Positions 7,585 through 16,725 of a DNA stretch of 64,000 nt are shown in pieces (the first letter of the stretch is position 1; every line of letters starts with the position of its first letter). The notes beneath the pieces were generated by a model. That model did not search any database. It saw only the letters and a list, made by a program, of their open reading frames with translations, and was not told where the DNA came from. The stretch comes from Clostridiales bacterium (GTDB lineage Bacteria > Bacillota > Clostridia > Peptostreptococcales > Anaerovoracaceae), in assembly GCA_015243575.1 (NCBI GenBank), contig CP042469.1, forward strand, positions 1,950,929 through 2,014,928, written 5' to 3'. The position numbers and the translations under genes are program-made.

Positions 7585-10071
7585 TTAGAGATTTTCCTGT
7601 ATTTTCTCTATTTCAGCTGTGATCAAATCAATATCGGGATGCTTTTCTGCATACTCAACAAGCTTCCTCAGAATCCATTTTTTGCATATCTGAAACACCC
7701 CATTCTTAAGTGAACAGGGAAGATCTTTAATCCTTTGTTTAGCAGTGTCTGGTTCCTCGCCGATCAACCAGTGTGCACTGGCCAAATAGATCTGTATCCT
7801 ATCATTGGTGCCGGAACCAAAACTCGTATCACTAAGACAATTCTCAAATGATTTTAATGCCTCCGAGAAATTTCCTCGCCAGAATTTATATAAACCAACG
7901 ATAAAATCCCTGAATTCGCTTCTTTCTTCGAAATAGCTGCCAAACATAATCCACCGGTCAGAATACAAATCCGCCATTCTTTCTGGCTCATCATCCAGTA
8001 ACAGTGTGATGATGCGATTGCAGGCCGCCTCATGGAATGGGTCCCTCAAAATGGTCTGCAAATAAGCAAAGAACGCCTCTCTTGACTTCCCTGAAGCTGC
8101 AAACCGATCCCCTGTTTCTAAATGGTATTCCGGCGATTCATCGGCGTTCACTACAAAGTCTGCCTCTTTGTTGATGCAGCTTCGACTGTCCTTTATAGGG
8201 ATTCGATCCAGCCATTGTTCTAATTGCTTCATCATCTTTCTCGACCAAAATAAGAGAGTCAGGGGTTCCGGTAATGCAATCCCCGTAAGGGATACCAACT
8301 CATCGACGCCTTCTGTTCCATAGAAGAGATCCCGCTCCGCCAGTTCTTTGAGGATTTCCTCTTTTTCTTGTTCGGCTTTCCCATTCAGCAGAAGTACCAA
8401 TAATCTTTTCGCCTCTTCTATCCTTCCCATCCACAAAAACTGATCCAAAATTCCTTCTGTTATCTCCTGTTCCTGGGGTGTCAGGGGTTCTCCGCAGCTA
8501 TGTTTGAATTGATGTTCAGTATGATGATCTTCATGGTCTTGTTCTGAATTGCAAACCGTACGAAGTTCAGTGGTTTGCGTGAGGCATTGATAAATTCTGC
8601 GGAGTGCGGTCTTTACTGATATTTCTACCGATCCATCCGCCTCGATTTCTGAAAGTTTACAGCTTGCCGCTTCCCATTCCCCTTCATATAGATATGTCTC
8701 CAATTCCTGCTGTAAAATTGGAACATGGAATCTTTGTTCCATACGAATTGAATCAAGATAGCGTTTTGCTTCCACATGATTCCCAAGAGCCTTCAGACAG
8801 GAAGCCTTAATGAATGCTGTCTCGCCGGAATCAAGATACGTCTCCGCATCATCAAGACACTTTAAGACTTTAGAATATTGATGATAACGGAAAAGTACAT
8901 CCATCAATATCAACATAGAATCCAGCTCTTTCTTTGAAGCCGCCTCATCATAAATCTGTTCGAATCCTTCTTCATCCCCATATTGAAGCAGCAGTTCACC
9001 TATTTTTCGTAGTGCAAACTCTTTTTTAAAACCCATATGAAACATTTGATAATAGCATATTGCTGCTTTTCCCCTATTCATTAGTTTCTCATGAAGCCAC
9101 CCCAAATGCTCCAGGATGACAGGTTTGTCTATCTCAGTTCCAACTGTCTTCAAACTTCTGCTATGAAAAAGACTTAATCCTCTCTCGTACTCCATGATTG
9201 CTTCCTGATATTCTCCCCGCTGTTTTCGCAGTTCTCCCCGCAGAATCACTAAATCCAAATAAGCAGGGTACGTGCGAATTCCCTCTTCGATCATTTCATC
9301 AGCTTTAGGATTCTCCTCCGTAAGATAGCACCATACAAGGCATTTATAAAGATGGGGGGCATAAAAATAATCCGAAAGGACAGTTTCTCTCGCCGCCTCC
9401 AGATAATGGGCAGCTTCTTCCGTCTGACCTTGATTCATCAGCACAATGCCGGTTCGATAGAGAAGGTAATGGCTTTGTGGGTTTTCCTCCAGATCTTTTG
9501 AAAGGAGCAGTGCTCTTTCCGCATCAAATAAAGGGTAATCAAATTCCGTAGATCCATTTTTATCTTCTCTGACTTTTTCTATTCTCAGATTAGAGTCTCT
9601 CCTGTTTCCTATGATCTCATCGGGGATATATTCATAGGAACGTCCTTGGTATCGGTATTCCTGCCGATTTCGTACCAACCGCAGGGAATCCACCGGCGAT
9701 ACAATCCCATTGCTTTGTGCATACGGCTCAACATAAACCAGATATTCTTCCGCATTGGGGTTATCCAGCATCGAATAAAGCTGATTCCAATGTTCATCCG
9801 ACAGTCTCTCATCGGTCTGTAGGAAGAATACCCACCGACCCGAAGCCTGCTCCATACAAAAGTTCTTGATTTCGCTGCGGTTTTTATTCCATTGGACCGA
9901 ATACACCGTAATTCCAGCATTCCTGCTCAGCTCTACGGTTCGGTCTGTCGACCCCAAATCAATCAATATGATTTCCTCTGCACGCCCCCTAATCCAGCTT
10001 AAATAGTCACGAATCCCCGCTTCCTCATTATGAACCACTGCGCAAATGCTCAGATTGACTTTGTTTTTCAT
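7585..10071 (-). CDS. GT2-family glycosyltransferase with TPR repeats
   Basis: 828 residues. The first ~200 are a GT-A glycosyltransferase family 2 domain: ICAVVHNEEAGIRDYLSW at the start, LIDLGSTDRTVEL, and an acidic FLQTDERLS in place of the usual DxD. The remainder is a long helical array consistent with TPR-like repeats (about residues 200-480 and 640-800). GT2-TPR fusions often glycosylate proteins or peptides, with the TPR part binding the acceptor. It is the last gene of the nonulosonate operon and overlaps the TPR gene upstream by 4 nt. Acceptor and donor are unknown; flagellin, DUF4183 proteins or other surface proteins are candidates. Confidence 0.8.
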   Translation of the reverse strand: MKNKVNLSICAVVHNEEAGIRDYLSWIRGRAEEIILIDLGSTDRTVELSRNAGITVYSVQWNKNRSEIKNFCMEQASGRWVFFLQTDERLSDEHWNQLYSMLDNPNAEEYLVYVEPYAQSNGIVSPVDSLRLVRNRQEYRYQGRSYEYIPDEIIGNRRDSNLRIEKVREDKNGSTEFDYPLFDAERALLLSKDLEENPQSHYLLYRTGIVLMNQGQTEEAAHYLEAARETVLSDYFYAPHLYKCLVWCYLTEENPKADEMIEEGIRTYPAYLDLVILRGELRKQRGEYQEAIMEYERGLSLFHSRSLKTVGTEIDKPVILEHLGWLHEKLMNRGKAAICYYQMFHMGFKKEFALRKIGELLLQYGDEEGFEQIYDEAASKKELDSMLILMDVLFRYHQYSKVLKCLDDAETYLDSGETAFIKASCLKALGNHVEAKRYLDSIRMEQRFHVPILQQELETYLYEGEWEAASCKLSEIEADGSVEISVKTALRRIYQCLTQTTELRTVCNSEQDHEDHHTEHQFKHSCGEPLTPQEQEITEGILDQFLWMGRIEEAKRLLVLLLNGKAEQEKEEILKELAERDLFYGTEGVDELVSLTGIALPEPLTLLFWSRKMMKQLEQWLDRIPIKDSRSCINKEADFVVNADESPEYHLETGDRFAASGKSREAFFAYLQTILRDPFHEAACNRIITLLLDDEPERMADLYSDRWIMFGSYFEERSEFRDFIVGLYKFWRGNFSEALKSFENCLSDTSFGSGTNDRIQIYLASAHWLIGEEPDTAKQRIKDLPCSLKNGVFQICKKWILRKLVEYAEKHPDIDLITAEIEKIQENL

Positions 10072-10490
10072 TTCTGACCTCCAAGCAGATAGGATAATTC
10101 CCCAAGGGGTTCAAGAATCTTCTCGTTCTCTATGTCAAACTGCAGTGCTTCCTGATAAATGGTCAGCGCCTCATCATAGCGCCCCAAACGATATAGGACT
10201 AAGCCGTAGTTCTCTAGTAATTTTAATTCTTCGCTTTCCAATTTCAATTCTTGCCGGGCTTTCATCATTTGATATCCTTTTTGGAAATACATTTCTGCCA
10301 GCTCTATTTCTTCCAGTTCAAGGAGGGGAACCCCCACGTCGTTGTATCGCTTAGGTTGATCGGGTTCCATCAGAAGACGTTCCAGCCTGCGTTCCAGCAT
10401 ATCTTCCATCCTGCTTCTACTGGGACGATCTCCCTCACCATCTAATATGATCATCCGTGTGCCTCTTTCCTCAGCTTGTGGCTCACTCAT
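10068..10490 (-). CDS. Small TPR-type protein of the glycosylation operon
   Basis: 140 residues. The N-terminal ~45 are charged and disordered-looking, followed by two or three TPR-like helical hairpins (for example LLENYGLVLYRLGRYDEAL). It overlaps both neighbours by 4 nt (ATGA junctions), so it is translationally coupled to the Maf-like transferase upstream and the GT2-TPR gene downstream. It probably helps the transferases bind acceptor proteins or each other. No enzymatic motif is seen. Confidence 0.7.
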   Translation of the reverse strand: MSEPQAEERGTRMIILDGEGDRPSRSRMEDMLERRLERLLMEPDQPKRYNDVGVPLLELEEIELAEMYFQKGYQMMKARQELKLESEELKLLENYGLVLYRLGRYDEALTIYQEALQFDIENEKILEPLGELSYLLGGQK

Positions 10491-12433
10491 TTGCTCACCC
10501 CCCTTGTTGCTTCCGATTCATATTCGTCTTGAATCCTCTTCAGGGATCCGCGCGCGTCTTCAAAATGAACTACCACACTCTGGCAGACGATATATAAACT
10601 TTGAAAAAAGTCGTGATGAATTTTAAAGATTTCCATCATCTTTTCTCCCGTATCAATGAATCCCAAATGGTTCATATGATAGTAGCTTGAAAACACCACC
10701 TGCTGACAGAAGCTGCGGCATAGGGTGTCATCTATAAATCTCTGGTAAATCTCCATGTTTTTTTGATAAGCAGATTCCAAAACCTGCCTGCTTCCCTCAT
10801 CTGCTTTTTCCGCAATTCGCAATATCCGGCAACAATCAAGCTTCCCCTTGTTCGCCAGCTGCGCCAACTCACGAAACATCAGGATATAAGAATCAATGCT
10901 CTGAATGAGCCGTATCAAGTTTTCCTTCTTCTCACTCCGATTCAACAAGGCTCTTTTCTCTGCGATTAGCCCGTAAACCGGATAGGGCAAGGGAGTGTTG
11001 CAGAACGTATCAATCACCTCAGAAAGTGTTTTGCAAACCGTTCCATGGATTTTGGCGCCTCCTTCCGTCGCATTGATCATTGTTTTTTCGGGGTGTGCAG
11101 CAATCTTCCGCTCAAGCCCAATTCGAAAGTCCTTCCAGAGTTTTGTAGAAGGGATCATACTGCCGTCATTTCCCTCGACTGATACGATTGGCATCGCTTG
11201 GAGTTGTTCCTTGCTCTTCCTCCCTTTTTCCTCGTTATACACCGCTCCCCTGCTGTGTGTGATGCCATCTGCACCGTAAGCATAATCCTGGCCCACAAAA
11301 ACGATGGGATCTGCTCCCAGGAGTACAGCGAGTTCAAATGCCAGGTGAGAGACGTTTGCGCCTGCATCAATTGCACTGCCATCTCCTAAATAACCATTGA
11401 TCCATTGATTGATTGCCTCTGCATTGCGAAAAACTGGAATTTTTTCACCGGGGAATGAAGGAAATACCCGCTTGTCGACGAGGCCAAGACAGATCAGTGC
11501 CATATCACTTGGATAAGACACGTCCTTAAAGTGATAGAAATAGGTATATTTGGTCCGTTCGACGATTGTTAGAATATCTGGCTTAATCTTGTTTTTCAAA
11601 AGAGGCAGAATCGCAGATTCCGCGCATAGGATCAGACCTTTCCCATCAATGCGATGCAATTCATCAATGTTCTTGTCCAGAGATGGTCCGTTTGCAACAA
11701 TAAATGCCGGAATTCCTTTGTATTTTTCTCTCAGGCATTCGATACTCGGAGTTTCAATGATTGTACGGCTGTTTGCAAGCAGGTTAAATAAACCAACAAG
11801 ATTATCATAATGATCGTTTCCAATGTAGAAAACAAACAATGCCAGCCTGGAAAACACAAAATTATTGATCCTCTGGTACACCGATTTAAAATTACGGTTT
11901 GCAGCATGGGTAAATGCAAGGACTGGAGAAGTGCAGCTGACAAATACGATGCTGAAAAAAAGCTCATCAAATACACCGGAAAAATCCTCGATATCACCCA
12001 CTAAAAGAATGAGTCTCCCTGTGCTAAAAAGGGGCTCAAAATCAAAATAATGAAGCATTGCCTTTAACAGATATAGATTTTGTTCGAAGAGAATAACCAC
12101 CGTGTGAGGCTGTTTTTTTTCAAACAATTCGAAGAGGGGATATCCGAAGCCAGAGCCAAAGAGAAAAATCCCACCGGCCCCTTTCACAGGAAGGTTCCTG
12201 CACCATTTTTCCGCTTCTTCCCGTGGGCGCTCACTGTTGATCAGAAAGCTTCTTCCCTCCTCATGATATCTGCAAACCGGGTAACCCTCCGAGTTCCAGC
12301 TGATCTCGACCTTTTCCCATACTTCCGTTTCGTCAAGTGCTTCCATCCGTTTCCGAAAGCCGGGAGCCAGGTACCCGAGATTTTTTTTGTACTGTTCCTG
12401 TCGTTCACCCTCACGGGCAATCTTTATTTCCAT
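10487..12433 (-). CDS. Motility-associated-factor (Maf) / DUF115 glycosyltransferase
   Basis: 648 residues. The central region carries the 6-hydroxymethylpterin pyrophosphokinase MptE-like (DUF115) domain, with motifs AFIVANGPSLDKN, GADPIVFVGQDYAYG and DGITHSRGAVYNEE. Maf proteins transfer pseudaminic or legionaminic acid onto flagellin Ser/Thr in several bacteria. Here the gene sits beside a CMP-nonulosonate pathway, which supports nonulosonosyltransferase activity. Overlaps of 23 nt upstream and 4 nt downstream show tight coupling. No flagellar gene occurs in the window, so the protein acceptor is open. Confidence 0.82.
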   Translation of the reverse strand: MEIKIAREGERQEQYKKNLGYLAPGFRKRMEALDETEVWEKVEISWNSEGYPVCRYHEEGRSFLINSERPREEAEKWCRNLPVKGAGGIFLFGSGFGYPLFELFEKKQPHTVVILFEQNLYLLKAMLHYFDFEPLFSTGRLILLVGDIEDFSGVFDELFFSIVFVSCTSPVLAFTHAANRNFKSVYQRINNFVFSRLALFVFYIGNDHYDNLVGLFNLLANSRTIIETPSIECLREKYKGIPAFIVANGPSLDKNIDELHRIDGKGLILCAESAILPLLKNKIKPDILTIVERTKYTYFYHFKDVSYPSDMALICLGLVDKRVFPSFPGEKIPVFRNAEAINQWINGYLGDGSAIDAGANVSHLAFELAVLLGADPIVFVGQDYAYGADGITHSRGAVYNEEKGRKSKEQLQAMPIVSVEGNDGSMIPSTKLWKDFRIGLERKIAAHPEKTMINATEGGAKIHGTVCKTLSEVIDTFCNTPLPYPVYGLIAEKRALLNRSEKKENLIRLIQSIDSYILMFRELAQLANKGKLDCCRILRIAEKADEGSRQVLESAYQKNMEIYQRFIDDTLCRSFCQQVVFSSYYHMNHLGFIDTGEKMMEIFKIHHDFFQSLYIVCQSVVVHFEDARGSLKRIQDEYESEATRGVSK

Positions 12434-12737
12434 TAATCTGGGCCAACTCCTTTACTGCAGGACAAAGAACAAATTCCATCAAATCTGTCATTCCAATCAT
12501 GTCCTGATGATTGATTCTATTAAGGAGCTCCTGCAGAATAGATACGATTCTGCTGAAATCCTTTCCCGACGTGCAGGAGCACCAATTCAATTCAAACAAC
12601 TGCTCAAGGTCTTCCATGCTGCAATCAAACAGTTCCAGTCCAAGAGAATCATTTCCGTTTCGGAAAGCTGAGACAGCGGCAAGTGCTGTGCGATCATACC
12701 GGTCAAAAACATGATCGAAGGGTTCATTTGAATTCAT
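12411..12737 (-). CDS. Small helical protein of the glycosylation operon, unknown function
   Basis: 108 residues from the ATG at 12737, chosen because AAGGTGA lies just upstream; a TTG-initiated form would start at 12758. Mostly helical and acidic, with a CSC motif in the middle (NWCSCTSGKD). It overlaps the preceding gene by 14 nt and the DUF115 gene by 23 nt. No family is recognised. Its size and position, paired with another small helical protein, suggest a chaperone-like or accessory role in protein glycosylation, which is only an inference. Confidence 0.65.
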   Translation of the reverse strand: MNSNEPFDHVFDRYDRTALAAVSAFRNGNDSLGLELFDCSMEDLEQLFELNWCSCTSGKDFSRIVSILQELLNRINHQDMIGMTDLMEFVLCPAVKELAQINGNKDCP

Positions 12738-13041
12738 CAGCTTCACCTTCTCTGTCAAACAACTCCATCCAATTACTCATTTGGTAGGCTTCTAAATTTT
12801 TGATTGTATAATAGACCATAGCCTGCATGCTTCCATCGAAGTTCTCAATAACCTCATCTTTTTCCTTGATCTCATCCTCTGACCAGAGGAGTCCCGCAAG
12901 CCTCTCAGATGCTATTCGGATCTCCCGAAAGATTTTTCTTGTGTCTGATAGCTTCACGGCCAGCGCAATAGTCGCTGCCGTACGTTCCTTCATTTCTTGT
13001 GACAGCTCCACAGTGGTGCCACTGACTTTCAATCGTTTCAT
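12724..13041 (-). CDS. Small helical protein of the glycosylation operon, unknown function
   Basis: 105 residues, strongly helical and charged, with a basic N-terminal part and acidic tail. Its start overlaps the stop of the nucleotidyltransferase gene by 4 nt, and its end overlaps the next small gene. No transmembrane segment, metal site or known domain is visible. Coupled translation with glycan genes on both sides supports a real gene. Confidence 0.65.
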   Translation of the reverse strand: MKRLKVSGTTVELSQEMKERTAATIALAVKLSDTRKIFREIRIASERLAGLLWSEDEIKEKDEVIENFDGSMQAMVYYTIKNLEAYQMSNWMELFDREGEADEFK

Positions 13042-14087
13042 TGGAATACCTCGTTATACTCCTCTACTGCGCGGTTGAATTCCTTCATTGTACCAATATC
13101 GATCCAATACTCTCTGATCGGAAATACAGCAAGCGGTGCTTCTTCCTGAAGCATATTTTTCAGCAACTGATCCATATCATAGTATTGATTCTTTGGAATT
13201 CTCTCGATGACTTCAGGATTGATCGTATAAATCCCTGCATTTACAAGGCTGGAATAAACCGGCTTTTCTTCAAATCCGATCAGCCTGTCTCTGCTTGCCT
13301 TTATCACACCATAAGGGACCTGATAGTCATAACTCCTTACCGCAACGGTAGCGTGAACCTGATGCATCTCATGAAAGTTGAGCATTTGATCCATACTTAA
13401 TTTTGTCAGGATGTCGCCGTTCATAACCAGGATTGGTTTATCCGTTCTGACAGGGAGCAGACTCAATGCTCCCGCAGTACCAAGCATGACTTCTTCCTGG
13501 ATGTACCGTATTTCCACACCCCACTTGGTTCCGTCACCGAAGTAACCCTGGATTTGTTCCGCCTTATAATGAACGGACACGCAAAAACGGCGAAACCCCT
13601 GTTCGATCAGATTGATCAGCATTGTTTCCAGAATAGGTTTTCCGCCTATATTCAACATCGGCTTTGGACAATGCTCGGTCAGAGGACTCAGCCTCTTTCC
13701 CAGACCCCCTGCCATAATGAGCACCCAATGATCGAACTTCTCCGGCTGAATCAGATCATCAAGCCGCTCAATTCCGATCACGATCCCCGAATCATCCACC
13801 ACAGGCAAATGTCTCAGTTTATTAATTTTTAATATCTGTAAAACACTTTTTTTATTTTTCATAGCCGGAATGGTAACCGGCCTTTGATTCATTATTTCTA
13901 TTACAGAGCGGTTTAACCCGATTCCCTTCAGTAAACCTCTACGAATATCCCCATCCGTTACGGTACCCAGCAGTTTTTGCTCACGGTCAACAACAAAAGC
14001 GATTTGCATTCCGTTTTTGTCTATCATCTCTATCGTCTTCTGAATTTCAGTGTCGGCAGGGATTAATATTTTCTTCCACTCATCCAT
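13038..14087 (-). CDS. Sugar-phosphate nucleotidyltransferase with paired CBS domains (PtmE-like)
   Basis: 349 residues. Residues ~1-115 form two CBS motifs (VTDGDIRRGLL; LRHLPVVDDSG). Residues ~120-349 are an NTP-transferase domain with the signature MAGGLGKRLSPLTEHCPKPML split around GLGKR. This fusion matches PtmE of Campylobacter, the GlcN-1-P guanylyltransferase that supplies GDP-GlcNAc for legionaminic acid. The following and preceding genes are nonulosonate genes, so this role is likely. The CBS pair may sense an adenine nucleotide. GDP versus UDP preference cannot be read from sequence. Confidence 0.82.
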   Translation of the reverse strand: MDEWKKILIPADTEIQKTIEMIDKNGMQIAFVVDREQKLLGTVTDGDIRRGLLKGIGLNRSVIEIMNQRPVTIPAMKNKKSVLQILKINKLRHLPVVDDSGIVIGIERLDDLIQPEKFDHWVLIMAGGLGKRLSPLTEHCPKPMLNIGGKPILETMLINLIEQGFRRFCVSVHYKAEQIQGYFGDGTKWGVEIRYIQEEVMLGTAGALSLLPVRTDKPILVMNGDILTKLSMDQMLNFHEMHQVHATVAVRSYDYQVPYGVIKASRDRLIGFEEKPVYSSLVNAGIYTINPEVIERIPKNQYYDMDQLLKNMLQEEAPLAVFPIREYWIDIGTMKEFNRAVEEYNEVFQ

Positions 14088-14183
14088 ATCTCTTGCAGCT
14101 CCTTGGAATCCCTCAAAGAGTGCCCTTTCAAGGCCAAGATCCCTACTTACATAATATTGATCCCGCCGCGATTTGGTGACCCT

Positions 14184-15005
14184 TCAGAGAATCTGCTGAG
14201 TCTGGCGCATTAATCCGTCTGCATAATCCAATATTTGTCTGAAGTCGTGATAAAAGATTCTGTCGGCTAGAAACTCCATGAGTTCAAAGTCTTCCTCGGA
14301 ATCGATATCCAATACCGCTGTGTCTCTCATCAGAATTACATCAAAGGTTCCATCCAGCGGGGAATCCTTTAGCCGGTTCATAAGGGAATCTCTTCGGTAG
14401 CAGTAAATAGACGCATTCATGTCATATACAGCTGGAGCCTGCTGCCGAATAGTAAACGCTCGCTCAAAAATCCGCCCTGCTTTCCCCTCTCGTATTTCCA
14501 CCATATTAAAGTAGGGATTTCGTCTGGACGGAACCACGGAAAATACTACGTCAGTGATAAAACCAGCTTCAGCATTAGCATCATTGGCAATATCAACGTC
14601 AGCTTCAGCCCTACAAAAGATTTTTTCGATGGCGTTCTCCATATCCTCAAGGGTTCTAAGCGGGGATGTGATATCCAGATCCAGGATCAAATCATAACGC
14701 AGATTCCTCTCTTTTTCCATCTGGAGTGCAGCATGCCTGATCACGGAAACCTTCGATGCCGTATCCTGTGACAAGTCCTCAGGCCGATGAATACAAGCCA
14801 GTTCAAACCTGTCCGCAAGCCTCAACAGTTCCTCACTGTCGCTGCTCACGCAGATATCGATGTGATCGTTTGCGTGGGCTTCCCGATATAATAAAGCCGC
14901 CGATATCGTATAAAGAACCAGCGGTTTTCCGATGAATGGTTTTATGTTTTTGTTCTTGACTCCTTTTGATCCGGCTCTGCCGCAAATGGTGATTAATAGC
15001 TTCAT
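14184..15005 (-). CDS. legF: CMP-nonulosonate (legionaminate/N-acylneuraminate) cytidylyltransferase
   Basis: 273 residues. It activates a nine-carbon sialic-type sugar with CTP. The N-terminal nucleotide loop ICGRAGSKGVKNKNIKP and the motif DLDITSPLRTLEDME are hallmarks of the NeuA/LegF family. At ~270 residues it is longer than minimal NeuA forms. Its start overlaps the stop of the upstream oxidoreductase by 4 nt. LegF versus NeuA (Neu5Ac) specificity is inferred from the LegB-like and PtmE-like neighbours. Confidence 0.82.
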   Translation of the reverse strand: MKLLITICGRAGSKGVKNKNIKPFIGKPLVLYTISAALLYREAHANDHIDICVSSDSEELLRLADRFELACIHRPEDLSQDTASKVSVIRHAALQMEKERNLRYDLILDLDITSPLRTLEDMENAIEKIFCRAEADVDIANDANAEAGFITDVVFSVVPSRRNPYFNMVEIREGKAGRIFERAFTIRQQAPAVYDMNASIYCYRRDSLMNRLKDSPLDGTFDVILMRDTAVLDIDSEEDFELMEFLADRIFYHDFRQILDYADGLMRQTQQIL

Positions 15006-15979
15006 GGCAACTCCTTTCCCAGCGCCAACCCAAGTATCCTCAAAGACGCTTCAACATTATTCAGGGGCTTCTTTTCAAGAATATGATCCAGAAAAAACTT
15101 CATCTCTCTATCATAGAGATCATCCATCGTCTCTTGAAAGGAGATGTCCGTAAGGATTTTCGGTGTCTCTGACTGAATCCCTCGAAACGAAACGGTATGG
15201 GAAATCAAATCGCCTGTTATGTTTCCTCCCCTTGTGAAAAGTTCGATTTCTCTTCTGGGAGCCCTACCGAAGTAGTCAAGATGCAGTTCCACCGCCAACG
15301 CTCCATAATCGGCAATATAAAAGGCAGCATCCTCACTGTCAATCTCCAAATGAGAATACTTACCGCGCATACAGAAGACATGCTTTGGGAAGCCAAAAAT
15401 CATCGTAAGATAATCCCATTCGTGAATCAAATCTAGGGCTACCCCTCCCCCCAATTCTTTTTTTGCACTGTAACAGCCACGATAATCCGTTTCAGGACGC
15501 CAATCCGGCAGATAACTGGAACAGATCACCCTTGCACAATAGATTTGCTCCTCAATGGCTGCGTTTTTGAGTGTGCGGATCACCTCCGAGTAACGAAATG
15601 GTCCCGCTACATAATAAATGCCGTCAATCCCCAGATTTAAGTCTGATACACGCTCATTCACGTCGGTAAAGACAGGCTTCTCGATGAACATATGCTTGGT
15701 TCTGCCTGCCATTGCAGCGATGGTGCTGTAGTGAAGCGATGAGGGATTTGTTATAAATGTGATGTCGTAATCCTGATCCAGCAGTGCAGGATCATTGACT
15801 TGCTTCGCAAGCAGCCGATCCAATTGCTGTGCAGAAATGCTCTCATACTTTGATTGCCCTGAGATTTCATTTCTCAATGCATGGATTTCAACGGACAGCT
15901 TTCTCTCTTCACAAAGTCGTAAAAGATTGGCAAGATGCTTCCTTCCTATGGAGCCAAGACCGCAAAAGCAAACTTTCAT
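15002..15979 (-). CDS. Gfo/Idh/MocA-family oxidoreductase (nonulosonate operon, copy 1)
   Basis: 325 residues from ATG 15979, which has GAGGTGA upstream; a longer frame to 16084 lacks a ribosome site and would overlap the acetyltransferase gene. An N-terminal Rossmann fold (CFCGLGSIGRKHL) is followed by MFIEKPVF, the conserved EKP motif of the family, and a C-terminal substrate domain containing DLIHEWDYL. Related enzymes sit in legionaminic acid loci (PtmF-type). The substrate is unknown; a step in making or tailoring the aminosugar precursor is likely. Confidence 0.78.
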   Translation of the reverse strand: MKVCFCGLGSIGRKHLANLLRLCEERKLSVEIHALRNEISGQSKYESISAQQLDRLLAKQVNDPALLDQDYDITFITNPSSLHYSTIAAMAGRTKHMFIEKPVFTDVNERVSDLNLGIDGIYYVAGPFRYSEVIRTLKNAAIEEQIYCARVICSSYLPDWRPETDYRGCYSAKKELGGGVALDLIHEWDYLTMIFGFPKHVFCMRGKYSHLEIDSEDAAFYIADYGALAVELHLDYFGRAPRREIELFTRGGNITGDLISHTVSFRGIQSETPKILTDISFQETMDDLYDREMKFFLDHILEKKPLNNVEASLRILGLALGKELP

Positions 15980-16040
15980 AACATAATCACCTCGATTCAT
16001 GCTAAATGATTTTTCTTCAGCCTTTGCATATTTCTTTGTC

Positions 16041-16670
16041 TCATCGAATGACCCTGGCAGGAACCCCCACCGCAGTACATCCATCTGGGAGATCAGAAAT
16101 TACCACAGCCCCCGCACCGATCATCACATTGCTTCCAATTGAAATCCCTTGTATCACCTTCGCTCCCGTTCCCAGCATACTGCCAGAGCCGATTCGTACG
16201 TTTCCCGCGGTTGCGGCTCCCGATGCTACGTGAACAAAGTCACCGATCCGGTTATCATGTTCTACGATCGCACCGGTATTGATCAGCGTCTGCTTTCCGA
16301 TGAAGGAATCTGCATTGATGATTGCTCCCGCCATTACAATAGATCCCGCCCCCATAACCACACCGGTTCCGATCTGCACACTGGGATGAACTACTGTATC
16401 ATAGTCAACATCGGGGTAACTTTCAAAAATCCGCTTCCGTGCAAGATTATTCCCAGCTGCATTGACGAATCGGATCTCTTTCGTCGTGCGAAAATCGTTA
16501 ATTCTCTGAAGCGTTCCAAGGATAGGATAAGTCCTAAGGCTTTTTCTGTCATCATTGTCATCCAAAAACCCTATGATACTAAGCTCCTCCCCACTTCGGA
16601 TTCTGCACAACAGAGCATCCAGCACCACTCTGGCATTTCCGCCGGTTCCGATGATTATGATCCTCTTCAT
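16041..16670 (-). CDS. Sugar O/N-acetyltransferase of the NeuD/LegH/PglD type
   Basis: 209 residues. An N-terminal Rossmann-like PglD_N domain (IIGTGGNARVVLDAL) precedes a left-handed beta-helix of hexapeptide repeats (about residues 90-200, for example IGTGVVMGAGSIVMAG). A conserved catalytic His lies in the VEHDNRIGDFVHV stretch. Such enzymes acetylate an amino group of the nonulosonate precursor (LegH, PglD) or a hydroxyl of sialic acid (NeuD). With LegB-, LegG- and LegI-type genes around it, LegH is the best guess. Confidence 0.8.
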   Translation of the reverse strand: MKRIIIIGTGGNARVVLDALLCRIRSGEELSIIGFLDDNDDRKSLRTYPILGTLQRINDFRTTKEIRFVNAAGNNLARKRIFESYPDVDYDTVVHPSVQIGTGVVMGAGSIVMAGAIINADSFIGKQTLINTGAIVEHDNRIGDFVHVASGAATAGNVRIGSGSMLGTGAKVIQGISIGSNVMIGAGAVVISDLPDGCTAVGVPARVIR

Positions 16671-16725
16671 TCCAATTCCTCGATTCTTTTATACCATCCG
16701 TTTATACAACCGTTTGCACGCTCGT

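Noticed and set aside
15980-16084. N-terminal extension of the Gfo/Idh protein
   Set aside because: It has no ribosome site, overlaps the acetyltransferase gene end, and would put 35 residues before the Rossmann fold.
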